Shown here one piece after another: positions 14,115-22,036 of a stretch of 26,532 nucleotides of DNA (position 1 is its first letter; each line of letters starts with the position of its first letter). The notes under the pieces were generated by a model, which ran no database searches, was not told the DNA's origin, and saw only the letters and a program-made list of their open reading frames with translations. Source of the stretch: UCB3 sp964415605 (GTDB lineage: Bacteria > Chloroflexota > Anaerolineae > Epilineales > Epilineaceae); contig CAYQBA010000051.1 in the NCBI GenBank assembly GCA_964415605.1, positions 1-26,532 on the forward strand, in the 5' to 3' direction. A program made the translations under genes and the position numbers.

Positions 14115-15482
14115 TCACCCGGCCCGCGGCCCGCCCACCTCGCCATGCCGGCTCGCCGCCTCCAGGAGCTCGATGGGATGCACGACGCGCGCCGCCATCC
14201 CCCGGCCGGCCAGGCCGGCGGCAAGCTGCATCGCGCAGCCGGGATTGGCCGTGGCGACGATGTCGGGGGCCGCCTCCGCCAACGCCTCGAGCTTGGGCGC
14301 GAGGACGCTCGAAGCCATCTCCGGATGCGTGAGGTTGTAGATGCCGGCTGCGCCGCAACAGGCCCCGGCGTCGCGATGGGCGACGAGCTCCAGCCCCGGG
14401 ATCGCCGCGAGGAGGTTGCGCGGCGCCGCGGCGATGCCCTGCGCATGGATCAAGTGGCAGGGATCGTCGTAACAGACACGGCCGGCCAGCGGCGCGAGGT
14501 CCAGCCCCAGGCCGACGGCGTCGAGGAACTCCAGCACGTCACGCACCCCGCCCGCGAGCGCCGCGCCCTCGGCGCCGATCCAGCGCGGCAGCTCCTTCAG
14601 CGCCGCCGAGCAGCCGGCCGCCGCCACGATCACCGCGTCGAAGCCGCCGGCGGCGCCGCCCGCGGCCTCGAACGCCCGCACGTTCGCGTGCGCCAGGGTC
14701 CGGGCCCCCGCGTCGTCGCCGGCGTGCGCGTGCAGCGCGCCGCAGCAGCCTTGCGCCGCGGGCACCACCACGTCGTAGCCGGCCCGCGCCAGCACGCGCC
14801 GCGCCGCGTCGTTGATGCGCCCGTACAGCTCCGGCATCACGCAGCCCTCGAAGAGCGCCACGCGTCCCCGGCGCGGGCCTGCCGCCGGCGTGAAGGCCGG
14901 CATGCGCCGCCGCTCGGCCGCAGGGGGAATCCGCGGCAGCAGCGCGGCGCGCGCCGCCAGGCGCCTCGGCAAGGCGCGCGCGGCGAGCCGATCGAGGCCC
15001 GTGCGCTGGGCGAACGCGACCAGATCCACCAGCCGCGCGAGCCGGGCGCGGCGCACCACGATCTCGCGCAGCATGAGCCGCTCGATCCGGCGCGCGGCGC
15101 GCCCGCCGGGCCGCGCGTCGCTCACAAGAGCGCGGGTGTGCTCCAGGATCTCGCCGTACCGCACGCCCGATGGGCAGGCCGTCTCGCACGCCCGGCAGCC
15201 CAGGCAGAGAAACGCCTCCTCGGCAAGCAGGGCCGGATCGTCGAGCCGGCCCTCGGCCTGGCCGCGCATCAGGTAGATCCGCCCGCGCGGCGACGACGTC
15301 TCGCGGCCGGTGACGCGATACGTCGGGCAGCTCTGGAGGCACAGGCCGCAGTGCACGCAGTCGAGGGTCTGGTCGAGGATCCCGTCCCGCAACCGATCCG
15401 ACAGCGACGGGTGCGGCGGCGGGAGCGCTGCCGGCGGCGCTGGCGGCGGCACCGACACCCCCTCGGGTTCCGCGTCGGACAT
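14115..15482 (-). CDS. glcF: Glycolate oxidase iron-sulfur subunit GlcF
   Basis: 455 aa. GlcF accepts electrons from the flavin subunits GlcD/GlcE during oxidation of glycolate to glyoxylate and passes them to the membrane electron chain. Two [4Fe-4S] ferredoxin motifs are visible: C42xxC45xxC48xxxC52P and C93xxC96xxC99xxxC103P. Two CCG domains follow, with GCCGALH and ACCGAAG plus CYDDPCHLIH, as in GlcF and heterodisulfide-reductase-like subunits. An N-terminal Pro-rich stretch of about 25 residues is extra. ATG 15482 starts 4 nt after the glcE stop; a TTG at 15503 inside glcE is a less likely start. Third gene of glcDEF. A lactate-utilisation role is the main alternative but does not fit GlcE next door. 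Confidence 0.94.
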   Translation of the reverse strand: MSDAEPEGVSVPPPAPPAALPPPHPSLSDRLRDGILDQTLDCVHCGLCLQSCPTYRVTGRETSSPRGRIYLMRGQAEGRLDDPALLAEEAFLCLGCRACETACPSGVRYGEILEHTRALVSDARPGGRAARRIERLMLREIVVRRARLARLVDLVAFAQRTGLDRLAARALPRRLAARAALLPRIPPAAERRRMPAFTPAAGPRRGRVALFEGCVMPELYGRINDAARRVLARAGYDVVVPAAQGCCGALHAHAGDDAGARTLAHANVRAFEAAGGAAGGFDAVIVAAAGCSAALKELPRWIGAEGAALAGGVRDVLEFLDAVGLGLDLAPLAGRVCYDDPCHLIHAQGIAAAPRNLLAAIPGLELVAHRDAGACCGAAGIYNLTHPEMASSVLAPKLEALAEAAPDIVATANPGCAMQLAAGLAGRGMAARVVHPIELLEAASRHGEVGGPRAG

Positions 15483-15486
15483 CGGG

Positions 15487-16728
15487 TCAGGTCCCTGCCA
15501 CAAAGCGGCCCGGGTTCAGGATGCCGCGCGGGTCGAAGCGCTGCTTGAGCGCCGCCGCGAGGGCGCGCGTCCCGGGCTGTTCACCGAACACGTCGAGCGC
15601 CGCGTGCCAGGCCGCGGGGAGCCACTCGCAGCTGAGGTGTCCGCCCCATGCTTCCGCTTGCGCGCGCAGCGCGGCGAGGGTCGGCGGCCCGTCGAGCCCG
15701 AACGCCGCGGACGCGCCCCGCGCCGTCACGACGCCGAGGCCGATGTCGATCGAGACCTTGAGATTCGCCGCGATCACGGCCTGGCGCAGCGCGTCGAGGC
15801 GCGTCGCGAGCACGCGCGCCCGGGCGCCGATCGCCGCCCCGGCGGCGTCTTGGGCCCGGCCATCGCGCAGCAGGTCGAGGGCCGCGGGATCGGCCGGCGC
15901 GAGCGGGAACGCGCCGGCAAGACTCGCGCGGTCGTGGGCCACGGCGGCCTCGCTCGCCCCGAGCTCGACAACGATCTCGGCGTCGGCGTCGCCCGGCGCC
16001 TCGTTCCACACGAACGCCCGCACGCTCGCCGCGGCCGCGGCCGCGCGCGCCCGCTCGAAAGTCGCCGAGTCGGCCGGCACCCGGCCGGCCAGCACGACCC
16101 GGCACCCGGGCTCCGGCCGCAGCCGCAGCCACGCGCCGGTGATGACGCCCAGCGACCCGAAGGATCCGGTGTAGAGCTTGGCGAGGTCGTACCCCGTCAC
16201 GTTCTTGACGACGCGGCCGCCGCACTTCGAGATCGTCCCGTCGGCCCCGACCACCTCGAGCCCCAGCACGGCGTCGGCGACCCGGCCGAGGGCATGCGCC
16301 CGCGGCCCCGTCGCCGCGCTGGCGATGGTGCCGCCCAGCGTGGCGGCGGGCCCCGGCGGGTCCAGCGGCAGCTCCCAGCCCTCCGCGGCGACGGCAGCGC
16401 GCAGGGCGCGAATCGGCGTTCCGGCCAGGGCGTGGACGACGCCCTCGTCGGGCTCGAAGACGTCGATGCCCGCGAGCGCCCCCAGCGACACGGCGGCGGC
16501 AAGCTTGCCGGCCGGGTTGGCCTGCGCGAGCCGCGTGCGGCCGCCGCACACGAGCACGCCCGCGCCGCGCGCGTCGAATGCGGCGAGGATCTCCGCCACG
16601 TCGCCGACGCTTGTCGGCCGGTAGACGGCCTCGACCGTCGCGCCGGGCACCTCGATCCGCTCTCGGACCGGGCGCGGGGATCCCGCGCGGTCGGGGTCGC
16701 CCAAACGCCGCCCCCCGGCCGCGCTCAT
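15487..16728 (-). CDS. glcE: Glycolate oxidase FAD-binding subunit GlcE
   Basis: 413 aa. A PCMH-type FAD-binding domain is seen with VYRPTSVGDVAEILAAF, VCGGRTRL, then the GlcE hallmark PLDPPGPAATLGGTIASAATGPRAHALGR and VKNVTGYDLAKLYTGSFGSLGVIT. The end RFDPRGILNPGRF is shared with the GlcD/GlcE flavoprotein family. GlcE lacks the full GlcD C-terminal substrate domain and works with GlcD and GlcF in one complex. Its ATG (16728) overlaps the glcD stop in an ATGA, indicating translational coupling. It is followed 4 nt later by glcF. Confidence 0.94.
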   Translation of the reverse strand: MSAAGGRRLGDPDRAGSPRPVRERIEVPGATVEAVYRPTSVGDVAEILAAFDARGAGVLVCGGRTRLAQANPAGKLAAAVSLGALAGIDVFEPDEGVVHALAGTPIRALRAAVAAEGWELPLDPPGPAATLGGTIASAATGPRAHALGRVADAVLGLEVVGADGTISKCGGRVVKNVTGYDLAKLYTGSFGSLGVITGAWLRLRPEPGCRVVLAGRVPADSATFERARAAAAAASVRAFVWNEAPGDADAEIVVELGASEAAVAHDRASLAGAFPLAPADPAALDLLRDGRAQDAAGAAIGARARVLATRLDALRQAVIAANLKVSIDIGLGVVTARGASAAFGLDGPPTLAALRAQAEAWGGHLSCEWLPAAWHAALDVFGEQPGTRALAAALKQRFDPRGILNPGRFVAGT

Positions 16729-18167
16729 GCGATCGGCACCGCGTCGTAGCCCCGGGCCCTGGGGTTGGCCTCGACGCAAAAGCGCGGCGTCGGGAGCACC
16801 TTGCCGGGGTTGCAGACCCCGTCGGGGTCGAACGTGTCGCGCAGCCGCTTCATGACCTCGAGGTCGGGCGGGTCGAACACGAGGTGCATGTAGTCCCGCT
16901 TCTCGACGCCGACGCCGTGCTCGCCGGTGATGACGCCGCCGGCGGCGACGCAGGCCTCGAGGATCTCGCGGCCCGCCGCCAAGACGTGCGCGAGCTCGCC
17001 AGAGTCGCGGCGGTCGAAGCAGATGTTGGGATGGAGGTTGCCGTCGCCGGCGTGGAAGACGTTGGCGAGCTTGAGCCCGTGGCGGTCGCAGATCTCGCAG
17101 ACCCTCTCGATCACGCCGGGCAGGCGGGTGCGCGGCACGACGGCGTCGTGGACATAGAGGTCGGGGGCCAGGCGTCCCATGGCGCCGAAGGCCCCCTTGC
17201 GGGCGCGCCAGAAGCGCTTGCGCTCGGCCTCGTCGCGCGCGACCTCGATCGCCTGGCTGCCCTCCGCCGCGCACGCCGCGCGGATCGCCGCGACCTCGCC
17301 GGCCAGGCTCGCGGGGAGGCCGTCGAGCTCGACGATGAGGACAGCCCCCGCCGTCGCCGGCAGCCCCGCCGCGTAGACGCTCGCCTCGACCGCCTCGATC
17401 GTGCGCCGGTCGACGATCTCCAGCGCCGCCGGCAGCGCGCCGCTGCGGATGACGCGCCCGACGGCGCGGCACGCAGCGACGACGTCGTCGAAGACGACGA
17501 GCAATGTCTCGACGGCGGCGGGGATCGGCGTGAGCCGGACGGTGACCTCCGTCACGATCCCGAGCGTCCCCTCGCTGCCCACGATCGCGCCGACGAAGTC
17601 GAAGCCCGGCGCTTCGCCCGCGCGGCTGCCGAACCGCTGGATCGTGCCGTCCGGCAGCACGACCTCGAGGGCGAGCACGTGGTTGGTCGTCGTGCCGTAC
17701 TTCAGGGTGTGCGGGCCGCCGGCATTCTCGGCGACGTTGCCGCCGATCGTGCAGGCCTGCTGGCTGGAGGGATCGGGCGCGTAGAACAGGCCGTGCGCCG
17801 CGACGGCGGTCGAGAGCTCCGCGTTGACGACGCCCGGCTGCACGACCGCCACGCGGTTGGCGGCGTCGACCTCGAGGATGCGGTTCATGCGCGCGCACTC
17901 GACGATGATCGCGTCGTCCACCGCGTGGGCCCCGCCGGAGAGGCCCGTCCCGGCGCCGCGCGGCACGAAGCGCACGCCGAACGCGCGGCACGCGCGTACG
18001 ACCGCCGCGACCTCGGCCGTCGTCCTCGGCAGCACCACCGCCAGCGGCCGCTTCGGCGCGAGCGTCAGCGCATCGCACTCGTACGCGAACAGCTCGCCCT
18101 CGCGCGTGAGGCAGCCCGCTTCGCCCACGATCTGGCGCAGGCGGGCGAGGAACGCGGGCGAGGTCAT
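16725..18167 (-). CDS. glcD: Glycolate oxidase catalytic subunit GlcD
   Basis: 480 aa, close to the usual GlcD length. It is an FAD-linked 2-hydroxy-acid dehydrogenase. The N-terminal PCMH FAD domain carries VLPRTTAEVAAVVRAC, VPRGAGTGLSGGA, GLFYAPDPSSQQACTIGGNVAENAGGP (split by convention here into two conserved blocks) and GSEGTLGIVTE. The C-terminal half has VFHAGDGNLHPN and TGEHGVGVEKRDYM, the substrate and metal region of the family, then the closing FDPDGVCNPGK. The start at 18167 opens on the conserved helix; no strong Shine-Dalgarno is seen. It overlaps glcE by 4 nt. The membrane-protein gene ends 27 nt upstream, so that gene may lead the operon. D-lactate or another 2-hydroxy acid remains possible as substrate. 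Confidence 0.93.
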   Translation of the reverse strand: MTSPAFLARLRQIVGEAGCLTREGELFAYECDALTLAPKRPLAVVLPRTTAEVAAVVRACRAFGVRFVPRGAGTGLSGGAHAVDDAIIVECARMNRILEVDAANRVAVVQPGVVNAELSTAVAAHGLFYAPDPSSQQACTIGGNVAENAGGPHTLKYGTTTNHVLALEVVLPDGTIQRFGSRAGEAPGFDFVGAIVGSEGTLGIVTEVTVRLTPIPAAVETLLVVFDDVVAACRAVGRVIRSGALPAALEIVDRRTIEAVEASVYAAGLPATAGAVLIVELDGLPASLAGEVAAIRAACAAEGSQAIEVARDEAERKRFWRARKGAFGAMGRLAPDLYVHDAVVPRTRLPGVIERVCEICDRHGLKLANVFHAGDGNLHPNICFDRRDSGELAHVLAAGREILEACVAAGGVITGEHGVGVEKRDYMHLVFDPPDLEVMKRLRDTFDPDGVCNPGKVLPTPRFCVEANPRARGYDAVPIA

Positions 18168-18194
18168 GCGTGGGTGCCGACGCGGGCCGCGACG

Positions 18195-18623
18195 CTATGC
18201 CTCGGAGTACCGCCAGCCCGCCACATAGCCGCCGACGAGGCTCACGAGCAAGCTCGGCACGGCCATCGCGCCGACCATCGGCCACTCGAAGACCGCCATG
18301 CTGGCCAGGCCGACGAAGATCGCCAGACCGGGCAGCCACACCACCGCGGACGCGATGAGCGCCGTGCGCACGCCCGCGCCGAACCGCGGCCTGATCGCGG
18401 CATACACAAACGCGATGAGGATGCCCATGCCCACGTCGGTACCGATCAAGAAGAGCAGGTCGCCGGCGCTGCCCTCGGTGAAGGGTGGCAGGCCGAGACG
18501 GGCCAGGGCGGCATCCCAGTACGCCGCAAAGAACCCTCCGACGACGACCATGTCCGCGATGACCATCGCGACTCCAGCCATCACCCCTGCAATCAGGACG
18601 CTTCTGCTGTTGATCCCACCCAT
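18195..18623 (-). CDS. Small four-helix integral membrane protein, unknown function
   Basis: 142 aa with four predicted membrane segments at about residues 8-30, 54-76, 85-106 and 115-136. The first helices carry acidic residues (IADMVV and LIGTDVGMG), and the loop AAIRPRFGAGVRTAL between TM2 and TM3 is the most family-like segment; I recall similar loops in unnamed membrane-protein families but cannot name one. The start at 18623 has AGGGGG 9 nt upstream. It ends 27 nt before glcD on the same strand, so it probably shares a transcript with glcDEF. A role in handling glycolate or in membrane anchoring of the complex is only inferred from position. Confidence 0.78.
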   Translation of the reverse strand: MGGINSRSVLIAGVMAGVAMVIADMVVVGGFFAAYWDAALARLGLPPFTEGSAGDLLFLIGTDVGMGILIAFVYAAIRPRFGAGVRTALIASAVVWLPGLAIFVGLASMAVFEWPMVGAMAVPSLLVSLVGGYVAGWRYSEA

Positions 18624-18679
18624 GTCGAGGTTCCCCCTGAGGTCAGCGGTGACAAGTGAAGGGCGGCGGCGGAGTCAAG

Positions 18680-18729
18680 CTGTCAGGGGGCGCCATTGAC
18701 CCCCCTAACCCCCCGACCACAGGGGGAAC
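18680..18729 (-). repeat. GC-rich palindromic repeat, copy A
   Basis: On the minus strand this copy begins GTTCCCCCTGTGGTCGGGG and continues GGTTAGGGGGG, so C-runs and G-runs can pair into a hairpin. It matches copy B at 18845-18886 in the opposite direction over about 32 nt with a handful of differences. Such elements resemble REP/REPIN-type extragenic repeats. Confidence 0.6.
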
Positions 18730-18844
18730 TTGCTTGGCCACCATATTCAAGAGACCGGAACACGTCGCTTGGCCGACGGTATTGTCATGACCATCCCCCG
18801 GACCATCCACGGCGCCCGAGGGTACGAATGCCACCCGCCAGTGA

Positions 18845-18886
18845 GTTCCCCCCGTTATCGGGGAGTTGGGGGGGCTGTCCCCCACC
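18845..18886 (+). repeat. GC-rich palindromic repeat, copy B
   Basis: This copy begins GTTCCCCCCGTTATCGGGG and continues AGTTGGGGGGG, then a CCCCC run; it can fold into one or two short hairpins. It mirrors copy A, leaving about 115 bp between the inner ends. Confidence 0.6.
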
Positions 18887-19140
18887 CGCCCACCTGGATG
18901 ACACGGTTGACAGCCATTGCCGACCCTCAACGTGTCACCGCTGCTTGGAGGTCAGTTGCATCGGCCGTCGCCAGCGTGCCCGGCCAGCGGGTCGAGCCAT
19001 CCCGTGGCGGCTGAAAGGAACGGTCTCCGCGCCATACGATATGTTCAGCCGCGCTCCGCGTCAACCGCTCCGTTCAAGCGCAATGGACCATCGGCACGCC
19101 CAAGGGCGGCCGGCGGGAACGGTGCGGGCCGCGGCCGGGT

Positions 19141-19809
19141 CTACGGCAACAGCACGAGCGGGATCGTGTTCACGTACACGGGCGCCCCTGTGGCCGCCGA
19201 CGTGTGGTAGACCTCCAGCGAGCCCACCTGCGGCGAAGCCGTCGTGAACGGGACGGTGAACGTGAACGAGCCCACACAGCCCGTGCCGCAAGTGGCGAGG
19301 GTGTTGCCCTGACCGATCTGCGCGCCCTGACTGTCCATCAGCTTCCACTCCACCACCGCCTCGAAAACGTTGGCGCAGCCGGTCACCATGAATCCCGGCT
19401 GCACCTGGGCGCCAATCTGGGGGCTGGTCACGAACACGAACGGCACGTTTCCCGGCGGTGCCATGGCCGTGCAGCCGGGCCCCGTGGGCTTGCCGATGAC
19501 GCCCCCGGTGCCGCCAGCCGGGATCTTCAAGCACCGTCCGGCGACGATCAGGTTCACATTGCCGATGCCGTTCGCGGCCGCAATCGCCGCCACTGTCGTG
19601 CCGTGGCGCATGGCGATCGCGTAGAGGGTGTCGCCCGGGCGGGTGCAATACACCGTGCCGGGCTTGAGCGCGGTTCCGGCGATGTCCTCGGTCGTGTCGC
19701 GCACCGCTGCCGCCGGCGCGTCGAGCGTGCGGGTGGGCCCATGGAGCGACACGGCTCCCCATGCCAGCCCGATCGCCAGCGTCGATGTCCCTACCATCAA
19801 GCCGATCAT
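19141..19809 (-). CDS. Exported LysM-Gmad2 domain protein
   Basis: 222 aa. The start at 19809 has a full AAGGAGG Shine-Dalgarno 6 nt upstream, which decides it against the earlier in-frame ATG at 19851. Residues 1-20 are a hydrophobic signal or anchor (MIGLMVGTSTLAIGLAWGAV). A LysM domain follows at about 49-95 (YCTRPGDTLYAIAMRHGTT, then a C-terminal CLKIP), which binds peptidoglycan or related glycans. The C-terminal half, about 115-222 (FVTSPQIGAQVQPGFMVTG, VVEWKLMDSQG, FTFTVPF, LEVYH), fits Gmad2, the Ig-like domain first noted near spore-germination proteins. Probably a wall-bound protein. It lies 103 nt downstream of thrS on the same strand. Confidence 0.88.
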   Translation of the reverse strand: MIGLMVGTSTLAIGLAWGAVSLHGPTRTLDAPAAAVRDTTEDIAGTALKPGTVYCTRPGDTLYAIAMRHGTTVAAIAAANGIGNVNLIVAGRCLKIPAGGTGGVIGKPTGPGCTAMAPPGNVPFVFVTSPQIGAQVQPGFMVTGCANVFEAVVEWKLMDSQGAQIGQGNTLATCGTGCVGSFTFTVPFTTASPQVGSLEVYHTSAATGAPVYVNTIPLVLLP

Positions 19810-19912
19810 CGCGATCCTCCTTGGTCTCAGATCAGCGGCCGATTCCGCCATCGCGGGCCGGGCAGGGTGCGCTGGACGCCGATGGCGCCCAACGGTGGGC
19901 CGAACACCCCGA

Positions 19913-21739
19913 TCACAAGTCCTTCGCCCGCGTCGCGATCTTGCCCTGGATCGCCGCCAGCAGCGCCCCGAACGGCACGTCGTTCTCGCGCGAGCCGTCG
20001 CGGCGGCGCAGCGACACCGTGTTCTCGGCAACCTCGCGGTCGCCCACCACGAGCATGTACGGCACCTGCATGAGCTGCGCCGACCGGATCTTGGCGTTCA
20101 TCCGGTCCGACCCGAGGTCGGCCGACGCCCGGATCCCCGCCGCCTTGAGCTGTCGCGCCAGCATCGCCGCGTGGTCGTCGTGGGCGTCGGTGATCGGGAT
20201 CACCCGCGCCTGCTCCGGGCACAGCCAGACCGGGAACCGCCCGGCGTAGTGCTCGATGAGGAACCCGATCATCCGCTCGTGCGTGCCGAGCGGCGCGCGG
20301 TGGATGCACAGCGGCGTCTGGGCCTCGCCGTGCTCGTCGACGTACGTCAGGTGGAAGCGCTCGGGCTGCGCGAAGTCCACCTGGTTCGTGGCGAGCGTGA
20401 ACTCCCGGCCGATCGCGCTCCAGATCTGGACGTCGATCTTCGGCCCGTAGAACGCCGCCTCGTCCGCGACCTCGACGAACGGCACGCCGCCGTTGGTCAT
20501 GGCGCGCCGCACCATGTCCTCGGTCTTGAGCCACAGCCGCTCGTTGTCGACGTACTTCTTGCCCAAACCCTTGGCGTGGTGCGTGCTCAGCCGCATGACG
20601 AACTTGTCGACGTCGAAGAGGTCGAAGTAGCGCTGGTACATCGCCACGACCGCCATGAACTCCTGCTCGAACTGCGCCTCGCTGCAGTAGATGTGGGCGT
20701 CGTTCATCTGCAGCGACCGCACCCGCATCAGCCCGAACAGCTCGCCGCTCTTCTCGAAGCGGTAGCACGTGCCGTACTCCGCCAGGCGCACCGGCAGGTC
20801 GCGGTAGCTGCGCTGGGCGGCGCCGAAGATCTTGTGGTGGAACGGGCAGTTCATCGGCTTGATGAAGTAGCGCACGCCCTCCATCTCCATCGGCGGGTAC
20901 ATTTTCTCCTCGTAGTACGGCAGATGCCCGCTGCGGACAAACAGGTCCTCCTTCGTCAGGTGCGGCGTCCGCACGCGTGCGTAGCCCGCCTCGGCCTCGA
21001 CCTCCTTGGCCAGGCGCTCGAGCTCCTCGATCATCGTCGCGCCGTTGGGCAGCCACAGCGGCAGGCCGGGGCCGACCTCGGCGTCGAATGCGAAGATCTC
21101 GAGCTGCTTGCCGATCCGGCGGTGGTCGCGCCGCTCGGCCTCTTCGAGCATCTGCAGGTGCTCGTAGAGCTGCTGCTTGTTCGCCCACGCCGTGCCGTAG
21201 ATGCGCTGCAGCATGGGGTTATGCTCGTCGCCGCGCCAGTAGGCGCCGGCCACCGACATCAGCTTGAACGCGTTGCCGGGGATCTGCCCGGTGTGCTCGA
21301 CGTGCGGGCCGCGGCACAGATCCTCGAACGTGTCGTGGCGGTACGTGCTGATCACCGGCGCGGCGCCCGTGGCGTTGCCGTACTCGTCCACCCCACCGGC
21401 CGCCAGGCCGTCGATGAGCTCGAGCTTGTAGGGCTGGTCGGCGAACTGCGCGCGCGCCTCGTCGGCCGTCACCTCGCGGTAGGCGAAGCGGTGGTTGCCC
21501 TTGATGATCTCGCGCATGCGCGCCTCGATGGCCTCGAGGTCGGCGGGCGTAAACGTGCGCGGCCGGCCGTCCTCGCCGGTCCCGAGGTCGAAGTCGTAGT
21601 AGAAGCCCGTGTCGATGGGCGGGCCGATGGCGATCTTCGCCTCGGGATAGATCTCCAGGACGGCCTGCGCCATGACATGGGCAGTGCTGTGGCGGATCCG
21701 GTACAGCTTGTCCGAGTCGGACGCGTTCCCGTTCTGCAT
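19913..21739 (-). CDS. thrS: Threonine-tRNA ligase lacking the TGS domain
   Basis: 608 aa class II synthetase that charges tRNA(Thr). The protein opens almost directly with the SAD editing domain (RIRHSTAHVMAQAV, with the HxxxH metal motif; later DLCRGPHV), so the N-terminal TGS domain found in E. coli ThrRS is absent. The catalytic core shows the zinc-ligand regions PMNCPFHH, QMNDAHIYC and CIHRAPLGTHERM. The anticodon-binding domain closes the protein (ARVIPITDAHDDHA, ADLGSDRMNAKIR). ATG 21739 has AGGAG 8 nt upstream and no frame exists upstream to encode a TGS domain before intergenic sequence. It precedes the LysM gene. Confidence 0.96.
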   Translation of the reverse strand: MQNGNASDSDKLYRIRHSTAHVMAQAVLEIYPEAKIAIGPPIDTGFYYDFDLGTGEDGRPRTFTPADLEAIEARMREIIKGNHRFAYREVTADEARAQFADQPYKLELIDGLAAGGVDEYGNATGAAPVISTYRHDTFEDLCRGPHVEHTGQIPGNAFKLMSVAGAYWRGDEHNPMLQRIYGTAWANKQQLYEHLQMLEEAERRDHRRIGKQLEIFAFDAEVGPGLPLWLPNGATMIEELERLAKEVEAEAGYARVRTPHLTKEDLFVRSGHLPYYEEKMYPPMEMEGVRYFIKPMNCPFHHKIFGAAQRSYRDLPVRLAEYGTCYRFEKSGELFGLMRVRSLQMNDAHIYCSEAQFEQEFMAVVAMYQRYFDLFDVDKFVMRLSTHHAKGLGKKYVDNERLWLKTEDMVRRAMTNGGVPFVEVADEAAFYGPKIDVQIWSAIGREFTLATNQVDFAQPERFHLTYVDEHGEAQTPLCIHRAPLGTHERMIGFLIEHYAGRFPVWLCPEQARVIPITDAHDDHAAMLARQLKAAGIRASADLGSDRMNAKIRSAQLMQVPYMLVVGDREVAENTVSLRRRDGSRENDVPFGALLAAIQGKIATRAKDL

Positions 21740-21968
21740 GGCTCTGCTCCTTGGATCATGACGGTGGGTGAAGACGGTTGGGTGGCGACTTGTGTCGGCG
21801 ACCGGCTTGGGCTGGGACGCCGGCTGATTGTACGCGCGCCGCGTGCGGCGGCCGAAACCCCGGCGCGGTTGGCGGATCCCGTGGCCGGACCGGGGCGCCG
21901 CGGCGGGGTTGGACGGCGGCCCGGGCCCCCGCGGCGACGCCGACCCGCGCGCGGTGCCGTCACGCGAC

Positions 21969-21996
21969 GACGCCCGGGGCGCGGGCCCCGGGCGTC
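21969..21996 (-). terminator. GC-rich hairpin downstream of the FG-GAP gene
   Basis: Perfect 11-bp arms, GACGCCCGGGG (21969-21979) and CCCCGGGCGTC (21986-21996), around a 6-nt loop, 41 nt past the FG-GAP stop in its reading direction. There is no U-run, so termination would depend on stem strength or a factor. Confidence 0.5.
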
Positions 21997-22011
21997 TCGT
22001 CTGCGAGCGAG

Positions 22012-22027
22012 GCGGCCGATCGGCCGC
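22012..22027. repeat. 16-bp perfect palindrome
   Basis: GCGGCCGATCGGCCGC equals its own reverse complement. It lies between the FG-GAP stop and the longer hairpin; a second terminator stem or a binding site are both possible. Confidence 0.5.
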
Positions 22028-22036
22028 GGGCTCATC

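Larger units (their letters stand above)
18624..19140. other. Non-coding region with inverted repeats
   Basis: About 517 bp between the membrane protein and the LysM gene. No ORF in it has supporting signals. The 18680-18886 part contains a head-to-head pair of related GC-rich repeats (listed separately); the 18900-19140 part shows nothing recognisable. Confidence 0.6.
21740..22036. other. Leader/intergenic region upstream of thrS
   Basis: About 300 bp, no gene. On the minus strand TACAAT (21832-21827) is a possible -10, giving a leader of about 80 nt; its -35 is weak. The part next to the FG-GAP gene holds a hairpin and a palindrome (listed separately). I see no T-box consensus. Confidence 0.45.

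Noticed and set aside
14115..15482. Lactate-utilisation (LutA) or heterodisulfide-reductase subunit
   Set aside because: Two ferredoxin motifs plus two CCG domains would allow it, but the gene directly follows glcD and glcE with coupling, so GlcF fits best.
16578..18659. Long plus-strand frame opposite glcD and the membrane protein
   Set aside because: Shadow of glcD and its neighbour; no motifs and it runs through their promoters.
21740..22036. T-box riboswitch in front of thrS
   Set aside because: No T-box consensus or antiterminator pattern was seen, and the strong stems lie at the far end near the previous gene.
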